A stretch of DNA of 64,000 nt from Glandiceps talaboti (GCF_964340395.1 NC_135568.1:17857776-17921775); one strand, 5' to 3'. Positions 1 to 12,837 are shown, counted from the stretch's first letter. Translations and numbers: made by a program. The notes: generated from the letters alone by a model not told the origin.

Positions 1-1150
1 AATCTAATTTAACCTAGTGTGTAAAAGTAACACTTCATGGAAGATGTGAAGCAGGACCATTTCTTGTCGTCTTAATGGTAGTGTTTCATGTTTGACTTAT
101 CTTGTGTGGTGTCATTAGACTATAAGAGGCTGATCTGTGGCTCACTATGTGGCTAGCCACAGATTGGTCTCCAATCTGATCATGAATCTGAATCTAAGGC
201 CAACATTACTCATGTTGACAACATATGGTATCATCCCTATAACATCGATGCCATAGGTAAAACATCACCAGTGACACTGTTCTTGCAGCATAATTTACTG
301 ACTAGGCAGACCTCATTTACAAATAAATATGTGTTAAATTTTACAATGTTGTATTTTTCGTACACATTTCTTCATTATATCTTGCATGCCTGGTGACACT
401 TGTCAGGATAGTTTTAAAACATGTGGTTGAAGTATGGAAGCACCATGAAGCAGTGTCACTTTCAAAGATGGGACCGAAATTTGCACATAGTAGCACTATG
501 CAAATGATATGCAAATGTGAATTTTCTGTGGGCAAGAAATCCAATATGGCCGACAAGGAATTTGGCATTTGTATTTTATTTGCAAAGGGCTTCAACAGAA
601 ATACCAAAGATTTGGAAAATGTAGTCACTGTACATGTGTCCTGGATACTATAGGATAAGGTTTTTAGTACAACTAAAATGATGCTTAAAATATGCAGTGA
701 TTTCAATTGTGTTTACAATCTGAAGACCAATTTATTTTCCATATGGTACGAATAGTTACTAAATATTAATGTAACAAGAAATGAGCAATCAGTCACCACA
801 TATTGATGTCAAAAGTCTTTGAATAGAATTAATATTTTGTCAACATTACAGCCCATTCCAAGTTACTGTTCACCGGTTTAGTACAACCACACAGGAATGG
901 ATATGAAACTGCATATGCCACACTGTAAGATAGCATGATACAGTTTTTTTGTGACATTTTGTATAAATGAAATAAACTTAATGCCACTATGTGGACATCA
1001 AATGCAGACACCAAACCATTGTGTTCCTGTCTAGTTGCAGCATGCTTTAACGGTTTATTTCATAATAAACAAAATATAGCAAGAATATAGCTCTAGCAAT
1101 TGCCATAGAGACCAATATGTTGAATGTCATATCGTGAAATAAAGGGTTTT
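1..1150. other. Non-coding stretch, no gene recognised
   Basis: Short open frames on both strands (for example about 393-653 plus and 341-706 minus) show no recognisable domain and no splice-consistent extension. Bases about 960-1065 are a diverged copy of sequence seen again at about 4655-4758; the shared parts are an ATGAAATAAACT start, a GCCACTATG block, and a TCTAGTTGCAGCA block followed by TTATTTCAT. This marks a dispersed repeat rather than a gene. Confidence 0.5.
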
Positions 1151-1170
1151 GTGAGGTAATGATTTCCACT

Positions 1171-1205
<35 letters not shown>
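1171..1205. repeat. (GACA)n microsatellite
   Basis: About eight perfect GACA units in a row. Confidence 0.95.
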
Positions 1206-1339
1206 TAACATAAGCATTACCCTATTACATCTCTTTTATGGTAGGTTATAAACAGTGCTTAAACTAAGCCGAATGTACACAAAATGCTTTCATCAGAGGT
1301 TGTTGTTGCAATATCCTTTGTTGTAATCAACATATATAC

Positions 1340-2050
1340 CACATTAATATGTTTAGTAATTACCCAAAAAGTCATTGATTATGCAAATGACTTGGTGGAA
1401 ATTAAAAACTGCATCACCAAGTGATATCAGATGTGCACTTTGTTATTATCGATGCATGTACCAAATTACATAGAAACTACTAAAAAAGCTATGTGGGACA
1501 CACATGCTTTGTTATCCCAAAGAATATGAAAGATTGTAGCCTGAAGAAACTGCATAATAACAAAAAAAATCATTAATTATGCAAATGGCTGATTATTATT
1601 AAAGAGTACATCAACAAGAAAATAACATTTTGTAATCGTCTATGTACAAAATTTTATGAAATTTGAAGATTACATCATTACTATTGTCAAATTACCAAAT
1701 CATTAATTATGCAGTCACTATGCAAATCAATTGCCACATCAACAAATCCGGTAAGGCATATGTGCATGTCAATTTATGTACCAAATTATTTGCCAAAAAC
1801 CATTACTAATGCAAATTACTCATTAAAATCAAAAGCTACACCAATATAGGACACATGTACCGTGTCATTGTCAATATAATTGTCAATATATGTATCAAAT
1901 TATGTGAAATTTGTAGCATACATTCTTATAGTATTGCCTAATTAACAAAAATGATCAATTCTGCAAATGACTCATTAAGCTAAAGAGCTACATCTGTAAG
2001 CTTGTACACAATTATATGGAACTTGAAGTTTGCATTCTTATGATATTACG
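1340..2050. repeat. Degenerate tandem repeat with ATTAATTATGCAAAT core
   Basis: A block of roughly 150-200 bp recurs about four times with heavy divergence. Each copy has a CATTAATTATGCAAAT-like core, then an ACTCATTAAA-like box, then a TGTACCAAATTATATGAAATTTGAAG-like stretch in variable form. The same family recurs at about 44690-45300, 48658-49030 and 62156-62470, and the TATGCAAAT core is seen near 16110. ATGCAAAT is the octamer (POU) consensus, but repetition explains it better than regulation. Confidence 0.75.
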
Positions 2051-2051
2051 C

Positions 2052-2590
2052 TTTGTGATGCCACAAAACAACATATACAGTGTGCTGTGAATTCAAGCTT
2101 TGTGATGCCACAAAACAACATATACAGTGCGCTATGAATTCAAGCTTTGCGATGCCACAAAACAACATATACAGTGCGCTGTGAATTCACAAGCTTTGTG
2201 ATGCCACAAAACAACATATATGCAGTGCGCTGTGAATTCAAGTTTTGTGATGCCACAAAACAACATACACAGTGTGCTGTGAATTCAAGCTTTGTGATGT
2301 CACACAACAACATATATACACAGTGTGCTGTGAATTCAAGCTTTGTGATGCCACAAAACAACATATACAGTGTGCTGTGAATTCAAGCTTTGTGATGCCA
2401 CAAAACAACATACACAGTGTGCTGTGAATTCAAGCTTTGTGATGCCACAAAACAACATATACAGTGTGCTGTGAATTCAAGCTTTGTGATGCCACAAAAC
2501 AACATACGGTATCCAGTGTGCTGTGAATTCAAGGTTTGTGATGCCACAAAACAACATACGGTATCCAGTGTGCTGTGAATTCAACGTCTA
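2052..2590. repeat. 11-copy tandem repeat, unit about 47-50 bp
   Basis: Eleven copies begin with GATGCCACAAAACAAC (one reads GATGTCACACAAC) at 2057, 2104, 2151, 2200, 2249, 2297, 2347, 2394, 2441, 2488 and 2541. Each copy ends with GTGAATTCAAGCTT or a close variant, placing EcoRI-like and HindIII-like hexamers side by side. The short open frames across it on both strands come from the periodicity. Confidence 0.93.
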
Positions 2591-2621
2591 ATCAGCGTAT
2601 TCATCCAATTGACAATATCTT

Positions 2622-2726
2622 ATACATACATACATACATACATACACACATACACACATACATACATACATACATACATACATACATACATACATACATA
2701 CATACATACATACATACATACATACA
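2622..2726. repeat. (CATA)n microsatellite
   Basis: About 26 tetranucleotide units with two CACA interruptions near the left end. Confidence 0.97.
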
Positions 2727-4650
2727 ATTAGACATACCGGATTTAGTATATTGTATCAAAGAAAAAACATTCTCACATAATTGATTCCATGAAAATGGTC
2801 ACAAATGAGTCCATCTTGTTTGCATACTGAGTAATTTAACTCAATGCTGCAGGGAAAGAGGGGCCTTTGCAAAAGTTATACTAATTGCTATGAAAAAGAA
2901 TTAAGTACACCTAGTCTATTTTCTGATTGTAAACTATTCGTGTCGAGTTTCAGCAAAAGCGGAGGGATAAATGCTTATTTTCCAAAATTGAGATGTCTAT
3001 CAAAAATATTTTCTATCGAAAAAAGATACCTTAATAATTACTTGTTGAACATATCCCATTCTCTCCCCAAGGCCTGAGATAATAACAGTAATTCCTGTTT
3101 CCAAATTGCCCTAATATAATGGTTTGGACTTTCACATGCGCCCTATATTCAAAGTTTATTGTGACGTATAGTATACTTCTTTGTACTTTTTATACTTCTT
3201 ATATTATACTTTTTTGTTTTGTCTTTATTATTATTATACTTATAATATACTTTCTTATACCTGACGATACCAGCAAAACAAACTGTTGGGAGGTGGGTGG
3301 AAGCCCATGGTAAGTGTCTTCTTTCGATAGAAGTTGGTTTTGGTAGAAACCTTGATTCAGTAGTAGAAACTTTCTTTACAACAACCACGTCATGTGTCGG
3401 CTGCATTATAGACTTGTCAAGCCTGGGAAGGAAAGCTCTGTCCTTTTTTAATGTAAATGTTTCCAGTTCCGAAATGGCTAAACTGTATTTCTCCGAGCCT
3501 ACAGGGAAAGAATGGGGAATTATCTATATGTAATTGTGGAAGTATCTTCTGTAGAAAGAACTAGTGTGTGAAATGAAGATAACCTAACTTGGTCATAAGG
3601 ACGCGTACGGACAAGTAGCAAACGTTGTTGGTGCTTGGAAACTGCAGGTCCGTACTCAGAGTCAATGTCCGTACTCAAGCTCAAACCACGTAGTCCGATC
3701 GAGGTGTAGGTTATGACCTGTATTTGCAGATATCCCTCCTCCATTGAAAGGAATTTTAATTTAGATTACTAAACATGTCGTCTTTGTACTGAGTACAAAG
3801 AATAGTTGAAACTTGTTACAAGGAAAATGGCCAAAGGCAGGTATATCTTTCTTATTGTATACCTGACACCAGGTTGTTCGTCAAATATTTATCAGCAATT
3901 ATAACTTTGTTTATTAGAAATAAATAAATTTATCATAATCAAGTAGGAGTATTAACCTCTTTCTGAAAAACTCAGGTTCAAAGGAATTATAATATGAATA
4001 AATGTCTTCCACGTGTTTCTATCAAACTTTCATTGCATTACAGTCCCTTGAGTGTTCTGAATCATTGACAAGTTATGAAAAATACATTTTTTGATCAGTT
4101 TACTAATAAAAAAGTTATGTCCAATATCCCATTTATGAGGGAAATTAGTAATGCGTCAGAGATAAACAGTACCCAGTGAATATATAGAATTGTAGGGAAT
4201 ATCCACATGAATACGAATACCTCATGAATATTACAATAATAAGAGTTAGATCTTTACTAATTTACAATGTACTTTGGGAACAACACATATGACACTTTAG
4301 CCGCCACACTTCACGTTGACAAAACCGGAAACTATCTAGTCCTGTTTGCAAACGGAGTAAGTCGCGATTGTGACATTTGCCGTACACTGTTTACAGGCAG
4401 AACTACTAATTACCAAGTACGCCAAATCTAGGAGTATAAATCTTTGAGTTGACATTAAAATGTTAGTCGGTAACCCTGAAATCAACGTCATGTGGATAGA
4501 GTGACCCAGAAAAAGATTTGGCTTCAAATTGACTGGTTTTCAGTGTACTGCGCTCTGTTTGATACAACAATGCAGAAAACAATAAGAAACTATACATCCT
4601 ACACTTTAAGATTGCAAGACTGAATGAATACCATTTCCTGTAACATATTG
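2727..4650. other. Intergenic, no gene recognised; one dispersed-repeat match
   Basis: Open frames at about 2844-3077, 3119-3313 and 3297-3533 (plus) show no known domain. About 3455-3510 resembles about 10035-10110: both have an ATGGCTAAACTGTATTT-like block followed by CCTACAGGGAAAG or CTTACTGGTAAAG. That suggests a dispersed element instead of an exon. Confidence 0.4.
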
Positions 4651-4757
4651 TCTCAATGAAATAAACTAAGTTAACATGCCACTATGCAGACATCATCTAC
4701 ACATAGGCTCCCGGCATGCCTGCATCTAGTTGCAGCACCTTATATGATTTATTTCAT

Positions 4758-4925
4758 CAGACTAAGGGACCGGTCAGTTTCTTCGGCCTGGGGGGGGGGG
4801 GGGTCCGGTGGATTGGTAGGGGGGGGGGGGTTACTCTGTTTTTGAAATTGGCAGTGGGGGGGGGGGGTCATGCTGTTTTGAAAATTGTGGATAGGGGGGG
4901 GGGGGTCATTGTGTTTTAAATTGTT
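4758..4925 (+). repeat. Poly-G dispersed element, copy 1
   Basis: A head reading AAGGGACCGGTCAGTTTCTT is followed by CGGCC and four runs of 10-13 G. The G runs alternate with spacers of about 25-35 bp that mostly carry TCA...TGTTTT. Related copies lie at about 6410, 34018, 61385, 62470 and 63904. The G runs are G-quadruplex capable on this strand. Confidence 0.8.
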
Positions 4926-5429
4926 ATGGAAGAAAAAAATCCTTTCTACAATGGCATATAGCCTTGTCTGAAATGTGGTACATGTCAATATTTGTTCTTG
5001 TCCCTGTTTCTTACATGAATTCTTTAATATTACTTATTAGTTCAAACATAACTATACATATACATATACATGTATTACCTAGCTACCACACTAGTTACAG
5101 AACATGTCATGTAAATGCTTGGCTGTTTCACAATCAATGCTTCACTTATATTGCAGTTTGGGGCAAAAGTGAACTTGTGACTTGAAGGTTTCGTAATGGC
5201 AATTTTCATAGATAGTTTATAAATGAAGTTAATCTAAATTGTTCTACTCGTCATGTTATTGACACTACAAATCACCACATCTCATCAGATTCCAGTTTCT
5301 ATTATACACTAGGTATGACCACCTAAAGTTCTCTAACATACCGGTGACTTTATTATACATATATTAATGCCCCTATACTAATGTTACATGTCTATTTTAT
5401 GTGATATAGGAAACTCATTTAAAACGTAC

Positions 5430-6340
5430 ATTTAGGTTAGCTTTTCGAAGCTTGGAAATATTACCTCAAAGGTTATGAATAACCTAAACATTGCTTTAGT
5501 ATCTCAAGCAAAAAACTCCATATCTGCCAGGGGGAAAACCCCAAGGACTTCCTCACCCCCAGAGGTCACTCATGCATTCAACCAACAATCAGATGCACCA
5601 ACAACCTTTTTACTGTCATAATTGTATTAAACTTTTCTGAAATATTTTCACCCTATTCTAATTTGAGATGATATTGTTTTTTCTAGATGTGAAATGTTTG
5701 CCAAGATAGACTAAAATTGCCTTAATCTCCAAATCTCCCCTACCAATGATACTACCATTAGATGTGCTGACCTTTGCTACATGTATATAATGATGCCATT
5801 TAACTTTTTAAGAACATATTTCAACCCTTAGTGTAAGTTATAAAGAATAGTTTCTGATACTTGCTGTCTTGTAAAGCATGGATTAAGTTATTGCTTGAAG
5901 GGTCTAAATAGCGTAAATATTGGCTATAAGAGTAAAAATCCTTCAGGGCTTCTAGAGGGAGACCCCCTCAGACCCCCGCATGAGGTGGACATATCCCAGT
6001 CTCAAGCTCTTCCCCTCTTACTGTCAAGATCCTATCAAACTATATTTCAAAAATATTTCAACCTTATGTAGTTGCTTTTTACATGTTGGTGCTGTCTTGT
6101 AAAGCTTGGAAATGATTTTCTAAAAATGTCTGAATAGTCTCAAAATTGACTTTTCAGAGTTAAAAACCTCCTGGGCTTCTAGGGGGGGACCCCATAGGAC
6201 CCCCCATGACAGCTGTACATATTTCCTTCTCAAGCTTTCCCCCTACCTTTCACTGTCAAGATGCTATTAAACTCCTTTTCAAATATATTTACCCTGTGTA
6301 GTCAATAATTATAATTATGATAGTGCTAACCCGGGATCTT
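5430..6340. repeat. Three-copy diverged tandem repeat
   Basis: Units begin near 5445, 5870 and 6095 with CTTGTAAAGC(A/T)TGGAAA-like sequence, pass through a GGGCTTCTAG/GGGGACCCC block and end with CTGTCAAGATCCTAT...AAACT followed by CAACC(T/C)T. The periods are about 420 and 230 bp, so the first unit carries extra sequence. No ORF persists across copies. Confidence 0.6.
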
Positions 6341-6409
6341 ATAAAGTAGATGCAAGACAGTCAAGCAGTCCACGATCAAAAAGTACCTGTCACTCATGCG
6401 AATATCATA

Positions 6410-6500
6410 TATGGGGGGGGGGGGGTCATCATGTTTTAGAATTAAGTGATAGGGGGGGGGTCAGCCTGTTTTGGGTTTTACAGATAGGGGGGTCAGTGAC
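6410..6500 (+). repeat. Poly-G dispersed element, copy 2
   Basis: Three G runs (about 13, 9 and 6 G) are separated by spacers of the form TCA...TGTTTT...GATA, as at 4800-4915. The head sequence is missing, so this copy is partial. Confidence 0.75.
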
Positions 6501-6765
6501 TTCATGGGTCTTAGAAGACATTAATGTTTATTAGATGCACACTAAATATTAATGTCTTTGAATCTGAAGGAAATAACCTAGGAGTTCTCGTGTGAATTCT
6601 CGTAGAATGTGTAATTTCTTATTCAATTATGCTTGGTCGTATCAGACAGTTAACACTAACGGTACCTGTCACTGGTTGTACTGTTTGTCAAATACCCGCC
6701 TGTAAATATAGCTAAAAATAAAATGAGGCAGGCTTGGTGTTTCTCGCATGGGACATTACGTTTTT

Positions 6766-6769
6766 GGCG

Positions 6770-6807
<38 letters not shown>

Positions 6808-6888
6808 AGTGAGAGAGTGAGAGAGTGAGAGAGAGAGAGAGAGAGAGAGGGAGGGAGGGAGGGGGGAGGGGGGAGGGAGGGAGGGAGG

Positions 6889-6980
<92 letters not shown>

Positions 6981-6981
6981 C
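6766..6981. repeat. (GC)n and (GA)n/(GGGA)n compound microsatellite
   Basis: About ten GC dinucleotides, a potential Z-DNA tract, lead directly into about 200 bp of GA repeat with GGGA and GTGA variants. The purine strand is mirror-symmetric and could form triplex H-DNA. Long Ser/Leu or Arg/Glu frames here are repeat artefacts. Confidence 0.95.
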
Positions 6982-7275
6982 ATTTCTATTCTTTCACAGT
7001 GCAGTAAAAACAGGCTTCTAATGAAAACATTACACATGGACTTGATAATTTTAATGTTTGCAATTGTTTATTTTCTAACTGATAATCAACATATCAACTT
7101 GATTACTTCTACATCCCCTCTGTGAACGGCACCTATGTAGTTGTTTCTTTTGTATTAAATGTCATATCAATTGGGTGCAACACCCGACTTACATCATTTT
7201 AGCTGTAAGCTGTAATAGATTTCTGTTTTTTACTCCTTTTGAATGCACATGAGTTCAGGTCTATTGCTCGATGTA

Positions 7276-7339
7276 GATATCATATAGTCTGAATTATTTG
7301 ATTCCAAAGTGAATCAAATAGTTCAGATTACATGATATC
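7276..7339. repeat. Long imperfect palindrome (foldback)
   Basis: Left arm 7276-7304 and right arm 7311-7339 are reverse complements with three mismatches over 29 bp, around a 6-base loop. Pairing continues weakly outwards. It could be a small MITE; no second copy was seen in this window. Confidence 0.8.
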
Positions 7340-7713
7340 TCCTACGACTTAAACATTGAAATATTAAAGATAATGATAGTGTTCCAATTTCTGTACTTGT
7401 ATTGTGTGTCCAGGTCTCATTAAGCATATCAGATTGCCTGTGTTGCCATTGGGGACAACGTTTCTGTTAACACTGATATCTCGCTGACAGGCATGACTGA
7501 ATGCATGTCAGACATAGCGAAATATACAACTAATGAAGGAGGTAAAATATACATGCATGGTTGGTTTGTAGAAAACGTATTATACCATCATTTCATATAT
7601 CTAAAATGTATGTGTATAGACTAAATGGAGATAGAGAAAAGTACTATTTGTGAAGAACAAGAGTTTCACCTTATTTATAAGAAATCGAAAGGTAGGGCAA
7701 TCACTCTAATATT

Positions 7714-7945
7714 ACAATACAGTACAATACAATACAGTACAATGCAATACAATACAATACGATACGATACGATACGATACAATACAATACAATACAATAC
7801 AATACAATACAATACAATACAGCACAGTACCATATAGTACAATTCAGTTCAGTACAATGCAATGGAATGCAACACGATACGATACGATACGATACGATAC
7901 GATACGATACGATACGATACAGCACAATGCAATGCAATACTTTAC
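7714..7945. repeat. Pentanucleotide microsatellite (AATAC/GATAC)
   Basis: Runs of AATAC, AGTAC and GATAC units, with an interrupted middle section near 7820-7870. Confidence 0.95.
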
Positions 7946-8150
7946 AATACGGCCGAAATATTATATAATACAATGCAATTCAATATACTTCATTACTCAC
8001 ACATGGAGAAACTGCAGTGTCAAAATCACTCTTCTAATGTTCAATTTTAATAGAAATATAGATACACATGTAGGATGGTAGATTCTATTCTGGAATGACG
8101 CTCATATTGTCAATTTGCAGATACAAAGAAACCAACATACATTTTCAATG

Positions 8151-8218
8151 TGGAACGACGGTTTCCGCACACAAGTCGTCCGAGTGGAACGACGGTTTCC
8201 GCACACAAGTCGTCCGAG
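8151..8218. repeat. Perfect 34-bp tandem duplication
   Basis: 8151-8184 and 8185-8218 are identical 34-bp units. Perfect identity of a non-simple sequence indicates a recent event. A plus-strand open frame of about 108 codons (8150-8476) begins inside it but has no recognised domain; I do not call it a gene. Confidence 0.9.
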
Positions 8219-8904
8219 TCAAACGCTCGCTTCTGGGTCCCACGTTACGAAAACCTAGCAAGTAAATATTACCTTGCAAATAAGCACATTACAACTCAAC
8301 GTGGTGGTATGGATTTGAGATGGAAAAGATGGACGACTAAGAATGCATTTAATTTGACAGACATTTGCATACGAAAGTTAAAACATTTGAACTGTCTAAT
8401 AAGAGGTGCAGTTATTCTCCAGGTCAATATTGTGTGGTTTGCCAATACACAAAAAGAATTAAACCCCTTTAAGTAAAGTAACTTTAAGTTAGTAATGACA
8501 GATACAGTAGTCAAAATCTTCCCTTGTCAGGTAATGAAAGACAATATAAAACACATCACCAAAAGTTACATTATAATGACTTAAAGCTATTTGTCTCAAA
8601 TTATACAAGGAATGAATTTACTGAGGATGTATTTTGAAGAATGTAAATGTGTAGTATGAAGGGGCACAAGCTGAGTTTATATATTATTTTCTCCGTAGAT
8701 ATCAAAGATACTGTTGCATTAATTCTACTTACTAAATCACTTTAATTCTTAGGACAATGCTATTATGGTTTACTGAAAAAAAAACACCAAAGTGAAATAG
8801 CACCAACCAAGTTGATGTTTGCAACTCAATAAGTTACAACAAACTAAAAAGTGTTTAAAAAGTTTGTTATTGTACGAACAATAACAAATACTTTAGCCAT
8901 TTAT

Positions 8905-8950
8905 ACCTTCTGTAAGGAAGGTTATAATATACTGAAGAAGTCTGTGTGTC

Positions 8951-9013
<63 letters not shown>

Positions 9014-9120
9014 CTGTATCACCATTTCCGAAAAAACGGCTGCATCAATTCAAACAAAATTTCATAGGCATGTTCCATAGGGTAAATGCAAGAACTGATT
9101 AGGTTTTGGTAATAATGCGA
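8905..9120 (+). mobile_element. Microsatellite-cored dispersed element, copy 1
   Basis: An ACCTTCTGTAAGGAAGGT-like palindromic head is followed by a (TG)n tract of about 70 bp. A conserved tail with CATTTCCGAAAAAACGGCTG, TCAATTCAAAC and AACTGATTAGGTTTTGGTAA comes next. The same order of parts recurs at about 16120-16350 (minus), 42640-42778 plus 44519-44740 (one split copy) and 47610-47900. The unique flanks on both sides of the simple repeat move with it, so this is a repeat family and not a chance microsatellite. Confidence 0.75.
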
Positions 9121-9158
9121 TGAATATTACTGACCAATTTGAGTAATTAATCGATCGA

Positions 9159-9286
9159 ACGAGTATAAAGTTGGCATCAGATTCAGATTCAGATTCAGAT
9201 TTAGGTAGCCTTATCTTATGAACGTTATATTGAGCATCAGATGGCCTCAGATCCGAATCTGAATCTGACACCAACTTTATACTCGT
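9159..9286. mobile_element. Foldback MITE, copy 1
   Basis: Starts with ACGAGTATAAAGTTGG and ends with its exact reverse complement. Inside each terminus are AGATTC or GAATCT hexamer repeats, so the whole 128 bp can fold on itself. A second copy lies at 15744-15887. No target-site duplication is obvious. Confidence 0.85.
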
Positions 9287-9332
9287 ACTCTACACTACTG
9301 AGAAAGACTTTGTTTTCAGAGGTTTCATGCCA

Positions 9333-9470
9333 ACCTTATTTTGTGTTTCCCCTGGATCTGCACTCTGCATTGGCTGCACAAACGCGAGAAAAAAGAAGAC
9401 CGAGGCAGGGTATTTAAGTGATTCAAACTCACCAGAAAACAATTTTTTTCTCGGCCTTAAAATAGGTTTA
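9333..9470 (-). repeat. Dispersed repeat, paired with 48034-48165
   Basis: Shares GGATCTGCA...TCTGCATTG...GGGTATTTAAG and CAAACTCACCAGAAAAC with 48034-48165. Read on the minus strand, both copies place TTTTCTG before GTGAGTTTG, a good splice donor. In the other copy a start codon opens a lysine-rich frame just before it; here that ATG has become AAG. Confidence 0.6.
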
Positions 9471-9616
9471 CAATGAGCGCGGAGTTCACAAACAGGTGAA
9501 ATATTTATCATCGATTCAATTTCGTCAAATATGGACTTATCATTTTCAAACTGATGCGCAGATGAATAAAGAGAAATCATGTCTTTTTAGATTTTCAATT
9601 AGAAGTTTAGGAAGTA

Positions 9617-11320
9617 CAGTAAAATGTCGATTATCCGAACGCTTATGGGGACATGCATTTAATATTTTCTAGCGGTTCGTAGTAAAGCGTGAAAATGTTG
9701 TTGTGTCGGATCCAGAAATGTAGCAATTGTTGTAGTCTAGGTGAGGCGGGAAATGTATCAGATTGAAGGAGTCATGGGCAACGTGACGTCAATGGTATTG
9801 ATCGTTATTTTGTATTGCGGGAATTTTAGGACCAACGATTGGTCAGAAGTTCCAAGTGTAGTGATGTGATTGGACAAGGCTGTTGAAGCCGTGTATGACT
9901 TGGAGTTGCTGCATGAGGCAGAACCATTCCAGGCTTGCACGTTTGAGGACTAGGGCCGTAACCTTAACTCACCCCCCACCCCAAAGTTACTCAGATTGTG
10001 TTTTACATGCTTTTTTCTGTTTTGCAGGGGAATTCTTTAATAGTTTTCCAAAGTCTGTTTTGCCTTTGTAAATGGGCTAACTATATTTTTGGGTACCTTA
10101 CTGGTAAAGTGTGTACATACATGTGATATTAGCGGAATAATCAAATTGAACACTTACGCTTTTTCCAGAGATTTTTCTCCTCAAAGAACACTACAATTGC
10201 ATGGGGTTTTTCTGCTCTGTTTTTTAGTGCGAAGTGTGTCGATTTAGTGAGGAATGATCTGTCTCATTGTTTTCTTGTTTTGTCAAGAATCTGTAGCTTG
10301 TATCCTAGTCCAGAATAAAACATACAGGCGTCCTCCTATATTTTTGGTCATGTGTATGAACTTGAGTGTTTTTGGAATGAGAGTGTAGACAAAACTAGTT
10401 CGGATATGCGGTCAGTTCGGATATGCAATCTGCATCGAGATGGGACGGGGCAGGGTCAAAAGGTCGCACTCATACAGAATGAATATACACATACGCTGCA
10501 TATCGCACTTACACATGTTACATGCACTCTCAGACAAATGAAACGTACCGTACTACATAGAAACCCTTTTTAATGAACTGTACTTATTTAATACTAAAAC
10601 TAAACAAAGAGTTGAATATAATAGGAAAACGCCATTGTGAATTGAATATGTGTAGAAGAAATCAAAAAACGTATTTACAAGAAAGACGACGACGTGGCGG
10701 ACAGCTGATAAGAACGCACTGTTGTCATGGTTGCATCTATAAATAGTGTTCACTGACATGTAAATGTAATCAAATTGTATCAATGTGTACAAACGATGTA
10801 TCCGCAATTTAGCCAGTCAATGAGAAAAAAATAAAGTTCAAAAAAACGAAGTAAGGGGTTTCTGTTTCATTGCACGGCTGTCTGCTGCTTTTCTGTGTAA
10901 ACTATGGAGCAAACAACTGGGTAGATTCACAATCATGCTGCGACTCTAGCCATAACAAACACCGAGAAAACATAGCTGCCGCTTTGCCATGCGATGATAC
11001 TGGTTCACACGGGACATCGTTTTCTTTATCTTCAGTTTCACTATCAAATTCAGTGTCAATCTTAGCATCGTGTGATATCTCTTCATCATCAAAAGTTTGG
11101 TATCCAGGGTCTGCTTCATTCGTAGTAGGCCAGTCCGAAATTTCCTGTCCGTCAGTGGGAGCGATCTGGTCAATCACACCAGCCATGTTTTCGTGTCGAC
11201 GTTATCTGATACTGTTTCACCACTAGTTGTTACGATCGGTTCTGTAACTGCTTCATCAAGGATGTTCAACTTGAGTTTGTGCCATGCATTACGGAGAGTG
11301 TCTGCTGTCAATGCATTCCA
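9617..11320 (-). pseudogene. Decayed Tigger/pogo-type DNA transposon (transposase C-terminal remnant)
   Basis: On the minus strand, 11320-11180 reads WNALTADTLRNAWHKL and continues in a second frame (11186-10902) through an acidic stretch to CLLWLESQHDCESTQL. Both match the C-terminal tail of Tigger/Jerky/pogo transposases by my knowledge of the family. The two halves are in different frames, and a stop precedes the first half, so it is dead. At 9617-9640, after a TA dinucleotide, CAGTAAAATGTCGATTATCC resembles a pogo/Tigger terminal inverted repeat. Two direct GTTCGGATATGC copies near 10397-10426 look like subterminal motifs. I could not find the other terminus, the DDE core or the CENP-B-like N-terminus. 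Confidence 0.6.
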
Positions 11321-11429
11321 AAAAAAGTTTTACACCTTTGAAAGTCTTTATTGGAAAAAGAAACGAAACTCCTTTCACTTCTGACCGACAATCATCTTTT
11401 CCATATTACAGTCAATGGTCAAAGTAGCA

Positions 11430-11520
11430 ATGCCACAACTGATATAGAGCTAAATTTCTTGCATAAATCCTTACGGAAGGCATTCAGTTTAAATCTGGTT
11501 CAGTGTGTTGCAATTTTTAG
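11430..11520 (-). repeat. Terminus of a dispersed repeat family (CAGATTTAAACTGAATGCC)
   Basis: Contains TTACGGAAGGCATTCAGTTT then AAATCTGG. The same end occurs reversed at about 15310, 48658 and 62156 and in the same orientation at about 45350 and 52650. Upstream, AGAGCTAAATTTCTTG matches about 52593, so homology extends for about 100 bp. Confidence 0.7.
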
Positions 11521-11529
11521 ATTTACAAA

Positions 11530-12830
11530 CAAGGATTTAGTATATGTTCTTATACTTTGTTTTTCTAGTTATAAAAAAATAGTAGAGCTCTTTTATGATT
11601 TAAAAATCCAAAATAGATATCCATTTGTCATCCATCTGGCCACTTTAAACCATGACGTACTATTCGCAGAAATCAAACCTGGTATTTAGGAATGATACAT
11701 AAATGTTTTTGTTATGATGACATAATTTAGCATACAGTATTTTCACTCCAGTCAAATTATAGCTTATACACTAAACTTGACCAATTTAAGCAAAGCATAG
11801 TCATAATTGATGGTAAAGCTTTATACATTGTATATATATCTTTGTCTGAAGATCGCTCGAAGCGTGAAACTCTGAGTAACGACTTATTACATCCGTATTC
11901 TTTTGAATTAGGTCTATAATGCTCTGCTACTAATATTTGCATCGAGCACTGTTCTCTCCAGCGAGACACTTACATTCATGGGAATATATATATTATAATC
12001 CCATATACATATACATATACACATATGAATATCATTTGAAATCCTATCAATCGTGAGTTGGTAACAGTTACATATGTCTGTTTGTTTCATCTATAATTTC
12101 AATGGTGAGTTTCCAATAGCTGGAAAATATTTGTTGAATTGGCATACTAATAGCATACACACGCTGCTAATGTAATATATGCCTCGGAAATAAAAATCTT
12201 AAACTTTTGCCGCTACTTTGTTAATGAAAGGGCAAACACATTCTCAGTTAAAATCAAGATAAACAATTCGAAATGGGGCAAAATGGTATCATATGGAGCC
12301 ATCTTAGTATTTAATATGACCAAAGAATAATGTGGTTTCAACTATACAGGAAAGTACAAGTTTGTCGATATCCTAGATGGTGAAATCCCAATTTTAATTT
12401 TCATTTCAAAAGAACCCCACACAAAATTCCATATGACAAAGTTGGGAGCCGAGAAGTTTTAAGAAGTTTGATTTTTACAAGATCGATGCTAGAAGCGTAT
12501 ACCACTAGACATGTATAAATTTAACATTATATCCAATATGTAAAGCACAACAATATGTGAAGTGTTAATGTACACAGGCATAAAAATTTGAGAAGTGTCA
12601 CGAAATTTGCAATATCCATATTTTTCCCCCAACACTAAATATGCCATAACGTTGAGCAGTAATGTTTCCAATGTTTCAAATACTGTACATGCTGGATATG
12701 TATAATCTTCATTTTAAATCAACGACCGTGGTTGTCAATCTGGAAACACTGCACTACAAACTTGTTTTCTTGGAGTCACTTGTTTAAGATCGATTCAACG
12801 TTGTCCTGTTGAAAGTAAGAGTCACGATGG
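11530..12830. other. Intergenic, nothing recognised
   Basis: AT-rich, with short open frames lacking domains or codon periodicity. It lies downstream of the GPCR stop codon and may hold its 3' UTR; no single polyadenylation site is convincing. Confidence 0.4.
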
Positions 12831-12837
12831 TTAACAA

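Noticed and set aside
1340-2050. Cluster of POU-factor octamers (ATGCAAAT) as an enhancer
   Set aside because: The octamer is part of a degenerate repeat unit present at four or more places, so its repetition needs no regulatory explanation.
6756-7037. Ser/Leu- and Arg/Glu-rich frames
   Set aside because: Product of the (GA)n tract; no unique sequence inside.
10870-11226. 118-codon plus-strand frame
   Set aside because: It is the complement of the Tigger/pogo transposase remnant, which has recognisable motifs on the minus strand.
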